A DNA stretch of 33,926 nucleotides from Methanobacteriota archaeon (GCA_009937205.1 JAACCR010000050.1:1-33926); one strand, 5' to 3'. Positions 18,661 through 27,876 are shown, counted from the first letter of the stretch. The notes: generated from the sequence alone by a model not told the origin. Translations and numbers: made by a program.

Positions 18661-19454
18661 TGGGACAGGACGAGCCGGCGCAATCACGTCCGCGTGATTC
18701 GGTATTCACCACAGTTACGTGGGATGGGTTACATCATGTCGCTGACTTTCAAATACATTTGAATCGCTTGTCAAATCATGCTGAGCGATTGAGAATGACC
18801 TTGCCGGAAAACCTCGAGTCGGAAATAAAAAAGGCATTTGTAGATATCGTTACCCTAAAAAACGGAGAACTAAAACAACCGATTGGCCTTGTTAAAATTG
18901 TTATTGATTGTACTGGTAAATCGGGTATGAGGTTAGTGGAGAGATCAATCACTTTACGTAATGAAGAAATTGAAGCTATCACCGTACCTGCTCCACGCTG
19001 GAATAGAAAAGTTACTGGAACGAAGCACGGCGATTGGGCTCCTTATCATCGGGCTAGATTAAAGGCTGATAGTGAAGGTTCTGACCTTGCATTACTAGTG
19101 CATGAATTCTCAATTATTGATGGCGATAGAGCATCACCAATAATCCTTGATGAAGATGGAGTTGTGTGGTATTCCAATAGTGAACAGGGTGGCGTTGAAA
19201 GTATCACTCGAAGTATTATATTATCTGGACTTGAACAATATGGTTTCCCATTTCAGAGTGGTAACTTAACTGAAAGAATCGTTGCACGTGCACACGAAAT
19301 GGTTGCGTTAGGGAGCGGAATGGGCGCTTGTAGAATTATTACTATTGATGGTGAAGACATTGGCGGCTCTGCTGATTTATTGACTCAGACCTGTCGCCAA
19401 ATATTATCGCAACACTATGCAGATTCTAACAATTGGACAAAGATGGTGAATTGA
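18657..19454 (+). CDS. Class-IV aminotransferase fold PLP enzyme, probable aminodeoxychorismate lyase (PabC-like)
   Basis: YHRARLKADSEGSDLALLVHEF, ILDEDGVVWYSNSEQGGVESITRSIILSGLEQYGFPFQSGNL, GSGMGACRIITIDG; adjacent to fused PabB-PabA. Confidence 0.75.
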   Translation: MMGQDEPAQSRPRDSVFTTVTWDGLHHVADFQIHLNRLSNHAERLRMTLPENLESEIKKAFVDIVTLKNGELKQPIGLVKIVIDCTGKSGMRLVERSITLRNEEIEAITVPAPRWNRKVTGTKHGDWAPYHRARLKADSEGSDLALLVHEFSIIDGDRASPIILDEDGVVWYSNSEQGGVESITRSIILSGLEQYGFPFQSGNLTERIVARAHEMVALGSGMGACRIITIDGEDIGGSADLLTQTCRQILSQHYADSNNWTKMVN

Positions 19455-21743
19455 ATGATTTGTCCGATTCTAAACTTACGAAATAGCCTAAACAAGGCTG
19501 GTTTACTTGGTAGAAATGCAGTTAATTACGGGTCTCCTGATTCGCTTATCCTGCTCTCTGGAGGGCCCGAAAGCCATCTTGCACAACATTCATTCCTTTG
19601 CGGTCCAAGTTCTACAAGAGTTGTTATCAAACAACCAAATAGGCAAAAAATAGCGCCACAAGAGACTACAGATGCATTGAATGGTGAATTCAATCTCTTA
19701 CTTAAAAAGCCACAATTCATTGCTGAAATTGAGCAATGGCGCCATGGCTGCTGGTATCATGCAGATTCAATATTTTCTGATGGATTAGACGATTTATTTG
19801 TAAAATTGAGACTACATAGCAATGAAGATAATTTTGTTTCTAATTCTATTATTTCTGATAAAAAATTACCGCAGCGGCCATTTTGGAGCGGAGGATTGTC
19901 ATATGATCTGTTACAATGGACACAACCAATCGCTCTACAAAACCCCCCTAAAGAAGACGCTTTACTAGCAGTTCTTTGGTTGATTGACAAAGTGGTTATT
20001 CATGATAAGAAAACAGAGCAGATAGATGTATTTTCACTTGCAGGTGATGATTGGTCCAATAAGGTTAACAAATTGTTATCCAAATTTGAAAATAAACCTT
20101 TTTTACCACATCAATTACCTAGTGGAGTAATTGAAGAAATTAGTAGCCACAGTGATCAAGAGCATGAAAATGTAGTAAATCAAATTCAAGATTCTATTCG
20201 TTCAGGTCAAGTATACCAAGTTAATTTTGGAAGAAGATGGAGTGGAGAATTACTATGTCATCCAAGCGATGTATTTGACCGCTTGTCAATTGAAAACCCT
20301 GCGCCATTTTCTGCATATCTTGAAGCGGAGGACCTTGGATTTGCCTTGGCCTCCAGTTCCCCTGAGACTCTACTGAGATGTGATGATGAAGTAATCAATA
20401 CTGCACCGATAAAGGGTACGTGTCCAAGAGGGGATAGTAGCGAAGAGGAAGAATTGTTGCGGATAGAAATGTTAGTTGATGAAAAAGAAAGAAGCGAACA
20501 TAGAATGTTGGTTGATTTGATGCGTAATGACCTATCAAAAGTTTGTTCGGTTGATTCGGTAAAGGTAGAACGTTTTGATGTTGAAGTATATGCCAATGTA
20601 CAGCATTTAGTAAGTCATATCAAAGGTTCAATATTACCTAATATGAGTGGCATTGATGCGATTCAAAGTATCTTCCCAGGTGGCAGTATTACCGGATGTC
20701 CTAAAACTGCAGTTTGTGCAGTAATCGATCAATTGGAAGGAAAATCGCGTTCCTTTTGGACTGGATCAGTTGGTTGGATAGATGTATTCAGTGGTTCAAG
20801 TTCTTGGAATATTTTGATTCGCACTTTAGAAGCTCACAGAACAGGTAAACTCTGGAGTGGTGAGATTGTTGCAGGTGGTGGAATTACCATAGCAAGTAAT
20901 CCCGCAGCGGAAGTATCTGAAGCAAAATGGAAAGCTGAGGCTTTGAGGAAGGCATGTGGATGGATTCCAACTAGTCGCCAAAGCGGTCAATCTGCCCAAT
21001 TGAGTATTCATCCGCAAATAGCTGAAAATAGCGATACCACTGGAACTGGAACTCTTGGTAAGGTTTTCCAATTTGAAGAAATGCGTAATTTACTACATGA
21101 TGATTCTTCAATAAACTCATGTGGAGTATTGTTGATTGACAATTTGGATTCATTCACCTACAATATTGCGCACAATATCGCAATCCTTGGACACGATGTG
21201 ACGGTTCTTCGCGGACGCGGTGCAATCGCAGATGCTTTTTCCGATCCAACTACATTATTCGATTTGCTAAAATTGCTAAATCCAACTCACCTAATACTAG
21301 GTCCTGGACCTGGCAATCCATCCGATTCAGAATTGACTATGGCATTATCGAGGCATGCTCTTGCTGGGCAATTGAATGTGCCACTGTTGGGAGTTTGTCT
21401 TGGACATCAAGCACTGGCTGAGGCTGATGGCATGAATGTAATTCGCGCACCGCTAGGCCCTGTTCATGGCACTCCGAGGCCATGCCACCATAATTCAAGT
21501 GGGGTGTTTACTGGAATAGATTCACCTACTAATTTTACTCGCTATCATTCACTGGTTGTTGAGGGTAAAAAACCCAATTCGCAATTAGTGATTTCTGCTA
21601 CTGATAAAAGTAAATCTATCATCATGGCACTTCAACATACTACGCTACCTATTTGTTCTGTTCAATTCCATCCAGAATCTGTTGGTTCTGAATATGGAAA
21701 CATTTTGTTGACTAATTTCTTGAGGATGTATGCGGATGCTTGA
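19455..21743 (+). CDS. pabB: Fused aminodeoxychorismate synthase: PabB-like domain followed by PabA-like glutamine amidotransferase
   Basis: Chorismate-enzyme motifs QVYQVNFGRRWSG, ASSSPETLL, NTAPIKGTCPRG, HRMLVDLMRNDLSKV, PGGSITGCPK. C-terminal class-I GAT: LLIDNLDSFTYNI, LILGPGPGNP, LLGVCLGHQAL, VQFHPESVGSEYG. The Lys in PIKGT favours ADC synthase over anthranilate synthase (PIAGT). Confidence 0.9.
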   Translation: MICPILNLRNSLNKAGLLGRNAVNYGSPDSLILLSGGPESHLAQHSFLCGPSSTRVVIKQPNRQKIAPQETTDALNGEFNLLLKKPQFIAEIEQWRHGCWYHADSIFSDGLDDLFVKLRLHSNEDNFVSNSIISDKKLPQRPFWSGGLSYDLLQWTQPIALQNPPKEDALLAVLWLIDKVVIHDKKTEQIDVFSLAGDDWSNKVNKLLSKFENKPFLPHQLPSGVIEEISSHSDQEHENVVNQIQDSIRSGQVYQVNFGRRWSGELLCHPSDVFDRLSIENPAPFSAYLEAEDLGFALASSSPETLLRCDDEVINTAPIKGTCPRGDSSEEEELLRIEMLVDEKERSEHRMLVDLMRNDLSKVCSVDSVKVERFDVEVYANVQHLVSHIKGSILPNMSGIDAIQSIFPGGSITGCPKTAVCAVIDQLEGKSRSFWTGSVGWIDVFSGSSSWNILIRTLEAHRTGKLWSGEIVAGGGITIASNPAAEVSEAKWKAEALRKACGWIPTSRQSGQSAQLSIHPQIAENSDTTGTGTLGKVFQFEEMRNLLHDDSSINSCGVLLIDNLDSFTYNIAHNIAILGHDVTVLRGRGAIADAFSDPTTLFDLLKLLNPTHLILGPGPGNPSDSELTMALSRHALAGQLNVPLLGVCLGHQALAEADGMNVIRAPLGPVHGTPRPCHHNSSGVFTGIDSPTNFTRYHSLVVEGKKPNSQLVISATDKSKSIIMALQHTTLPICSVQFHPESVGSEYGNILLTNFLRMYADA

Positions 21744-21780
21744 AGAATCTAAAGCGACTCGGGTTGTTTGAGGGAACCCC

Positions 21781-22167
21781 ATGCCGACCTGCCGTCACTG
21801 CTTCAGCACCTATCCGCGTAACTATTTCATTCATGGAGTTGGCCCTCGAGCGCAAGTGTGTGTTCGTTGCGGAGTTGAGAAAGGTTTAGTGACTGAAGAA
21901 GAGGCTCCTACTCTATTCAGCAATTCTCAAAAGAATGCTAGATTTGGTATTGTTGCACGAAGATACGGTTTCTTTCTCTATCTGCCAATGTTGTGGATTT
22001 TCTGGTCTGTTTCTCTGTCCGAAGTAGATCCATGGGGAATGTTTTTTCTCATTGCTCTAATCTTACTAACACTATTGACGCCTATTTGGTTCATCTATCG
22101 TTCGTCCCAGTTCTCGGGGGATATGGCTCGTTTGACACCTGCCTATGATCGTCCTGAAGGACATTGA
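21781..22167 (+). CDS. Small membrane protein with N-terminal zinc-ribbon-like CxxC pair
   Basis: MPTCRHCFSTYPRNYFIHGVGPRAQVCVRCG, then two hydrophobic segments. Confidence 0.7.
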   Translation: MPTCRHCFSTYPRNYFIHGVGPRAQVCVRCGVEKGLVTEEEAPTLFSNSQKNARFGIVARRYGFFLYLPMLWIFWSVSLSEVDPWGMFFLIALILLTLLTPIWFIYRSSQFSGDMARLTPAYDRPEGH

Positions 22168-22175
22168 TACAAGAT

Positions 22176-22784
22176 TCAGGGCTGAATCAATTTGTATAGT
22201 TCCCATGCAATCCACCCAGGAACTACACCCGCCACTACATCGACAACATAATGCTGCTTTGTCCACAAAGCGCTTAATGCAATAATTACTGGGAATAAGA
22301 AAGGCCAATTCCCAACTTCTGCAACATTATTAGCAACATGGAAGGCAACTAAAGTCGCTACAGAAACATGCATGCTTGGAAAGCAGTTGGTATTATCATC
22401 ATATTTTTGAACAAGTTGCATAAAACGTACGCTGCGAGTCTGTTTAATATCACTAAAGTCTCTCCAGTCCGCAGGTGTTTCTACTGGATAATAGCGGACA
22501 AATGCCATTTGAATAAATAGTAAGAAGACGAATGACATAAATGAATAATTATATTCTTTCATATTATCAATTGTTAAAACCGTTGCAATTATCATTGGGT
22601 AATACAAGCCAGAATATAACCAAACCCAATAGCCTTTGAATTTGAAAAGTTTGTCAACTTTCATATCAAATTGCTTTGCAGGTTTTATCATATGATTCTG
22701 AGTTAAAAAATAAAATTGATAGACTCCCACTATTAAGAAAATCGTCATTACGATTGCAACAATTATATCTTGTAATGGCATCAT
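22176..22784 (-). CDS. PAP2-superfamily membrane phosphatase
   Basis: CFPSMHVSVATLVAFH and TKQHYVVDVVAGVVPG match PAP2 motifs (PSxH and HxxxDxxxG); multi-TM. Confidence 0.85.
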   Translation of the reverse strand: MMPLQDIIVAIVMTIFLIVGVYQFYFLTQNHMIKPAKQFDMKVDKLFKFKGYWVWLYSGLYYPMIIATVLTIDNMKEYNYSFMSFVFLLFIQMAFVRYYPVETPADWRDFSDIKQTRSVRFMQLVQKYDDNTNCFPSMHVSVATLVAFHVANNVAEVGNWPFLFPVIIALSALWTKQHYVVDVVAGVVPGWIAWELYKLIQP

Positions 22785-22873
22785 TAGATGCTTGCCTATT
22801 ATTTTTGAACTTCAAGGTTGTTACGGCAAATATAGGAAATTGTAGTTTTTAGCACCTAGTAATTTTACCGACA

Positions 22874-24157
22874 TCAAGATTTTGCATGGATTTTAAGAAC
22901 GTCTCCATCACTTAATTCATGATCTGCACCAACCACTCTTCTTGTCCTTCCATCCACTCCTTTGATGAATCCGTCTCCTAAGTCAGAATGTACCTTGTAA
23001 GCAAGAGGCTTCGCCTGAATAGCATTCGGAACAACGAAAGCATCTGGTAAAACTTTACCATCACCATCAGTCCAATGTAATTCATCTTGTACTGGATATA
23101 CTACAATGTGGTCTAATTCATCAAAGAGAACTTTGTCAATGATTGTTGCAACGCCTGTTCCTCCATTAGAACTCAAACGTTCTTGCATATGCGAGAGTGC
23201 TTTGATTTGCGCCTCGTTCAATCCTTTGTCTTTCTCTATTGTGAACGAGTCTTGCCCAGTGGTGTAATTGATCAAACCTGCTGATTGGGCCCTACGTAGA
23301 GCCAATTCAACATCTGCCATACAAGCAACTATTGTTCCATTTGCTGTAATTTCCTTTAGAACTCCTTTAGGAGCGATATCGCATTTATTTGCTGCAATAT
23401 GAATTGGGAATAAGTAAATGCGAACATGTACTGCCAGTTTCGTGATTATATCATCTTGCCAATCCCAAGGTTGTCCACAATCGCCAACTTCATTCCTGAA
23501 ATCATCAAATGCGTTAGCAACCAAATTTATAGTAGCCCCTAATCCAGTTAATCTTTCATGAATAAATGAAATTAAGCCCTTCTCACCTTCAGCTTGAACT
23601 CTTCTAACACCTCTTTGCCAACCATCGTTTAGTAAACCGGAGATCCAAGCATCTAATTCATCTGCAAGAAACTCAATCTCTTGATTAATTCTCAACTGAG
23701 CATCTTCTTTTGTTTGACCTGGTCCGAGCGGATTTCCTTCAATATCTGTTGATCCTGCTGCATCAATTACCTGAATTAACGCATCACTATTTGCTAAATC
23801 AGCTAAGAACGCGTTACCTCTCCCTTTGCCTTCACTGGCACCAGGAACTAAACCTGCTACATCGACTAAGAAACATGGAACTAGTCTACGGAATCTAATA
23901 CAACTCCCTGTTCTTGGCTGACATATACTGCCTTGACGTGGGTCGTCTTCGCCGATTGGTGGTAAGCGCCCTTCGGACTCCAGTCGTTGTCTGATATCCT
24001 TGCATGGGCATGGTTTACGCGCTTCAATCAAAGCAACGCCTACATTTGGTTCTATAGTACAAAATGGATAGTTTGCAATGTCAACCTTTGCAAGTGTTGC
24101 AGCGCTGAAAAATGTTGATTTACCAACATTTGGTTTTCCTACAAGACCTATTCGCAT
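22874..24157 (-). CDS. ychF: YchF-like OBG-family GTPase/ATPase with C-terminal TGS domain
   Basis: MRIGLVGKPNVGKSTFFSAATLAKVDIANYPFCTIEPNVG, LVDVAGLVPGASEGKGRGNAFLADLANSDALIQVIDA, C-terminal TGS-like ...VVGADHELSDGDVLKIHA; Cys-rich insert KPCPCKDI. Confidence 0.92.
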   Translation of the reverse strand: MRIGLVGKPNVGKSTFFSAATLAKVDIANYPFCTIEPNVGVALIEARKPCPCKDIRQRLESEGRLPPIGEDDPRQGSICQPRTGSCIRFRRLVPCFLVDVAGLVPGASEGKGRGNAFLADLANSDALIQVIDAAGSTDIEGNPLGPGQTKEDAQLRINQEIEFLADELDAWISGLLNDGWQRGVRRVQAEGEKGLISFIHERLTGLGATINLVANAFDDFRNEVGDCGQPWDWQDDIITKLAVHVRIYLFPIHIAANKCDIAPKGVLKEITANGTIVACMADVELALRRAQSAGLINYTTGQDSFTIEKDKGLNEAQIKALSHMQERLSSNGGTGVATIIDKVLFDELDHIVVYPVQDELHWTDGDGKVLPDAFVVPNAIQAKPLAYKVHSDLGDGFIKGVDGRTRRVVGADHELSDGDVLKIHAKS

Positions 24158-24172
24158 TGGGGAATTCCCCCT

Positions 24173-26311
24173 TCAGGCCTCTGTGATAAGGCTGACTAAA
24201 TCTTTCTTTGTTCCTGACGTATCTAGGCCTAAAGAAGTTGCAAGTTCAACTAATTCAGCCTTCTTCATCTTGTTGAGTTGGGCTTTGGAAGGGACTTCAA
24301 CTTCCGATGTTGATTGTTTAGCAGCATTCGCTTTGCGAATCTTTGCAATTGCAATCGAAAGTTCTGGTAAGTTGATTTGTCCATCTCCGTCAATGTCGAT
24401 AGCAGCGATAAGGGAATCCATTTCCCACGGTGGTAGGTTTGCAACCTTTGAACTCTTCAATGCCATTTGGAATTCATAAGCATCTACCATTCCAGAATTA
24501 TCTAAATCAATGGACTCGAAAAATTGGAAAATGGTTTGCCCTGAATCTGCTAAATAATCTGCAAGCATTGTTAATTCATTACCAGTCTCTTTTGATTGTT
24601 CTTCTTCAACAACTTCTTCTTCTTCTGGGAATTCAGTGACTTCATCATCGTGTAGTGCTGCGGAAACTGCGATTACAGTGCTTCCACCTTCTTTTTCTTC
24701 TATTTCCCCTACTACCAGCGTGGTATCGACTCCAACTCCTCGTCCTAGCAGTGTGCGAATTGTTGTTGTTCCATCTCCTAGATTGTAGGTATCAATATCC
24801 GAAACAGATGTTTGAGAATGGTTTGATGTGATCTTTGAAGCACTTGTTCTTATGACTACTAATGTGGCCAATATTGCACCTATTGCAGTGAAATAGAATA
24901 ATGCTGCTCCGACTAAATAGAATCCTTCTGTTTGAGCAACTGCATCTTCAACACCTGAATTTGCAACTGCTTGCATTGTAAAGTCTCCAATCAGATTTGT
25001 AATTGTAGATGCAAAGCCTCCGAATAAAACAAACCAAACTGTTAGGTTGGCTTTACTTGGTTCGGAAAGTTCTTTGTTACAAGCCAATGGATGTGAAATG
25101 TAAGCACCTGATAAGATCATCAAACCACCAACAGTCCATAGGAATCCCATGTCAAGAGTTGTTGCCATATCTCCAAGTTGTCCTGTTCCGAGGAATACAT
25201 CCATTCCAGTGAAGAACGCTCCAATTGCATAGAGAGGTAGCAATACCATTGCAAGTGTTGCCGCAAGAGCCCCTGGATTCTTGACGATTGCAGATGTATT
25301 GCCACTAGCGGTGAATAGTAAGTTGACGCTACCTGCGATTATTGGTAGTAGGCCAAGTGTCATTACGATTGCACCAAGGTTGAGTAATGTTGTAGAAGCA
25401 CTCGCTGAAGCAATGAAGAATGGTGGAAGGGTAATGAATAGCAAGAATAGATTCGCTTGGCGCATTGAGGCAGACCAAATTGGTGTACCTGATGTCATCG
25501 GGATAATGTGGTATGCTGCAGAGAATATTAGAGCCAAGATTACCCAAGAGCTACCCATTTGACCCGCAAGCCAAACTATTTGGGTTGAGCCGGCAAGTTC
25601 GCCAAAGAATCCTAAGAACATTGACAAAATAAATGTCAGTAGAGCGAATATCAGGAACCAAGCACTGGTGGAAACTTCTTCATCGCCCCTATTTGCAACT
25701 GTTAGTAAGACGTTTACAAATAATCCAGCAACTATCATTGCAACTGCCAATTTGGAGACTGCATCGATTAATACAATATTTATTGCACTGTCTATGTCTT
25801 GCCCTAGCAGCCCTAATAGCGATGGTAATAATGCAGCAAATATTGTTGTTAAGGTAAACAAAAATGCTGAAAGTGATGCGCTTGCTTCACTTGCCATTTT
25901 CCCATTGCTGCTACGTGAAATTGAAACAAGTCCTGCACCAACAAGAGTTGAAAATACTGCAACTCCAAGGAATTTGGTAGTGGTTGCTGTTAATGCATCA
26001 CCATTATCGTATGCCCATCCAATGCTTGCTAGAGAATCTAGCGCTGTTGGATCGTAGTGATGCCACAGTCCGAGGAATCCACAAATTGAAGAGAATACGA
26101 ACCATAGCATGCCGAAATTAATCCATGTTCTAGCACCGCTACCTGGCTTGCTATCGAATAAGTCCACTAAACCTGCTGGGGCCTTGTTGAGGAAGAATAG
26201 TGAAAATTGGCGCATTGCCTCTGACATACTGCCTATTCCTTTTTCTGTGTAATTCGCGGTAAACCACATTGCGATTACTGTTATTGCAATTCCAAAAAAT
26301 ACTGATTCCAT
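24173..26311 (-). CDS. Multi-pass membrane protein with C-terminal EF-hand pair and SAP motif; TM region possibly a degenerate heme-copper-oxidase subunit I-like fold
   Basis: 712 aa with a dozen or more hydrophobic segments. Two canonical EF loops DLDNSGMVDAYE and DIDGDGQINLPE. SAP-like C-terminus LNKMKKAELVELATSLGLDTSGTKKDLVSLITEA. Confidence 0.85.
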   Translation of the reverse strand: MESVFFGIAITVIAMWFTANYTEKGIGSMSEAMRQFSLFFLNKAPAGLVDLFDSKPGSGARTWINFGMLWFVFSSICGFLGLWHHYDPTALDSLASIGWAYDNGDALTATTTKFLGVAVFSTLVGAGLVSISRSSNGKMASEASASLSAFLFTLTTIFAALLPSLLGLLGQDIDSAINIVLIDAVSKLAVAMIVAGLFVNVLLTVANRGDEEVSTSAWFLIFALLTFILSMFLGFFGELAGSTQIVWLAGQMGSSWVILALIFSAAYHIIPMTSGTPIWSASMRQANLFLLFITLPPFFIASASASTTLLNLGAIVMTLGLLPIIAGSVNLLFTASGNTSAIVKNPGALAATLAMVLLPLYAIGAFFTGMDVFLGTGQLGDMATTLDMGFLWTVGGLMILSGAYISHPLACNKELSEPSKANLTVWFVLFGGFASTITNLIGDFTMQAVANSGVEDAVAQTEGFYLVGAALFYFTAIGAILATLVVIRTSASKITSNHSQTSVSDIDTYNLGDGTTTIRTLLGRGVGVDTTLVVGEIEEKEGGSTVIAVSAALHDDEVTEFPEEEEVVEEEQSKETGNELTMLADYLADSGQTIFQFFESIDLDNSGMVDAYEFQMALKSSKVANLPPWEMDSLIAAIDIDGDGQINLPELSIAIAKIRKANAAKQSTSEVEVPSKAQLNKMKKAELVELATSLGLDTSGTKKDLVSLITEA

Positions 26312-26324
26312 ACATCACACCTCC

Positions 26325-26597
26325 TCAATCCAATAGGACCTCTCCCAATAAGTTGGAAACTATCACAGCAACTCCTGCGATCAATCCAATCAAGTAATAC
26401 CAAATCCCTGAACCACCCAAGTTACCAATCAATGGTATTAGGTCGCTGAGTAATGGAATGGAATCCCATCCAAATACATTAGAAAATAGCGCTAATAGGC
26501 CAATTACGCCCACTAAAAACAAAGTCAATAGTACGCGGCTAGTTGATGGTTCTCCGTTTCCGGTGGTCACATCTGGTAGTGTCGTAGTGTTCGTCAT
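26325..26597 (-). CDS. Small two-TM protein adjacent to the EF-hand membrane protein
   Basis: ATG at 26597 with GAGG upstream; TM segments VLLTLFLVGVIGLLALF and GIWYYLIGLIAGVAVIVSNLL. ORF track start at 26642 is less likely. Confidence 0.65.
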   Translation of the reverse strand: MTNTTTLPDVTTGNGEPSTSRVLLTLFLVGVIGLLALFSNVFGWDSIPLLSDLIPLIGNLGGSGIWYYLIGLIAGVAVIVSNLLGEVLLD

Positions 26598-26614
26598 CGT
26601 CCTCGTCTCCAAAT

Positions 26615-26631
26615 TGACCCCATAGGGGTCA
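26615..26631. promoter_or_regulatory. Perfect 7-bp inverted repeat upstream of the small TM gene
   Basis: TGACCCC-ATA-GGGGTCA. Confidence 0.5.
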
Positions 26632-26666
26632 TTCTGTTCCACTTGGGGAGCGGTAATAAGTATTGA

Positions 26667-26685
26667 CTAGCAACACAGTTGCTAG
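26667..26685. promoter_or_regulatory. Perfect 8-bp inverted repeat in the same leader/promoter region
   Basis: CTAGCAAC-ACA-GTTGCTAG. Confidence 0.5.
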
Positions 26686-26709
26686 ACTGTGCATTGGATG
26701 GGTGTTTAT

Positions 26710-27876
26710 TCACAATGAACGCAAATTCGCTAGAACGTTGCCTCGGCGACTTTTTGAAATTCCTAAAGGAGTAGGCAATGTCTCTTCTAAGGAAATTTCA
26801 GTTGCCCAAATTGTTTGGCATTGGCATTCTAGTCCATCGAATTCTCGCAAATCTCCTGAAACTGCATAACGCTCTATTGCAGCAACGACATGCGAATCAC
26901 ATTCACCGCAGTTATGGGCTCCACGAACTTTTCCTCCAGCCGTCGGGTGAACGATAAGGCGGGAAATTTGATCTGCATCACCATTGAATCCACCATCGGG
27001 ATGGATGTAGGGGTGGGCTCGCTTGATCATCTCGACCAGTGACCATAACCATGGAGGGCGATACTCGTTATTGCGGTGTAATCTATCAATGATTGTACCT
27101 CTTTGGATATTCATTGGATTAACGGAGATCTCATCGCTCTTTTCTGCAACTGCTTCAATCCACTTTACACTATGATTCAATGCATCAGCTTCAGACATAA
27201 ATGGTGGTTTAAACATTAGGTATGTCTTTATTCTGATATTGAATTTTTGCATATTAACAACTGCCCGCTCCCAAGATTTTGTTGTAAACCCTTTATTGAC
27301 ATGAAACCTTAATACTTCATCATCATAGGCTTCTAAGCCAATTGCTACTGCGAAATTTTGATTGATTTTAGTTGCCCATGCTAATTTTTCTTCGGTCATT
27401 TGTTCACAGCGACTCTCAACTATCAATTCCTTACCGAGACGTTGACAATCTGCTAATACGGTCTCTTGGAACTCCACAGGGATTTCCCTGTCTTCAAAGA
27501 GACTACCTGAAGTGTAAACCTTAACCATTTGATGGTCTTCAAAATCATTGAATTTCTGTTTTGCATATTGCCACTGTGAATGTAGGTTTTCATTGGTAAC
27601 ATCATCACGTGTGTCATTGAAATAACCGCAAAAAGTACAACCTGAACTCCACCACCAATGGCAACCTTTGGTTCTAAGAATAACTGTTACTGCGCTGCAT
27701 GGCGTACCATCTGCTGTTGTTTCTGGAGTGTAATATACGGTTGCTGGTTCATCTGCATCCCATGATTGTTGGCGTTCTTTTGCCCAAGGGGTATTCGCTG
27801 GAGCTTTTATCAAATCATGAATACGGACGCCTTTGTTACTCTCACCGAGCAAAGTAAGTGAAACCGGCTTGTTCAT
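26710..27876 (-). CDS. Radical SAM protein, archaeosine biosynthesis RaSEA-like
   Basis: VTVILRTKGCHWWWSSGCTFCGYFND cysteine motif; KVYTSGSLFEDREIP, ELIVESRCEQMTEEKL, VAIGLEAYDDEVLRFHVNKGF, ISVNPMNIQRGTIIDRL as in Elp3-like radical SAM/RaSEA proteins. Confidence 0.8.
   Translation of the reverse strand: MNKPVSLTLLGESNKGVRIHDLIKAPANTPWAKERQQSWDADEPATVYYTPETTADGTPCSAVTVILRTKGCHWWWSSGCTFCGYFNDTRDDVTNENLHSQWQYAKQKFNDFEDHQMVKVYTSGSLFEDREIPVEFQETVLADCQRLGKELIVESRCEQMTEEKLAWATKINQNFAVAIGLEAYDDEVLRFHVNKGFTTKSWERAVVNMQKFNIRIKTYLMFKPPFMSEADALNHSVKWIEAVAEKSDEISVNPMNIQRGTIIDRLHRNNEYRPPWLWSLVEMIKRAHPYIHPDGGFNGDADQISRLIVHPTAGGKVRGAHNCGECDSHVVAAIERYAVSGDLREFDGLECQCQTIWATEISLEETLPTPLGISKSRRGNVLANLRSL

Noticed and set aside
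19455-21743. Anthranilate synthase TrpEG
   Set aside because: Domain order fits TrpEG, but the PIKGT motif and the neighbouring PabC-like gene favour ADC synthase.
25668-26057. Plus-strand ORF of 129 aa antisense to the multi-TM/EF-hand gene
   Set aside because: Opposite-strand shadow of a strongly supported CDS; no recognisable family motifs.
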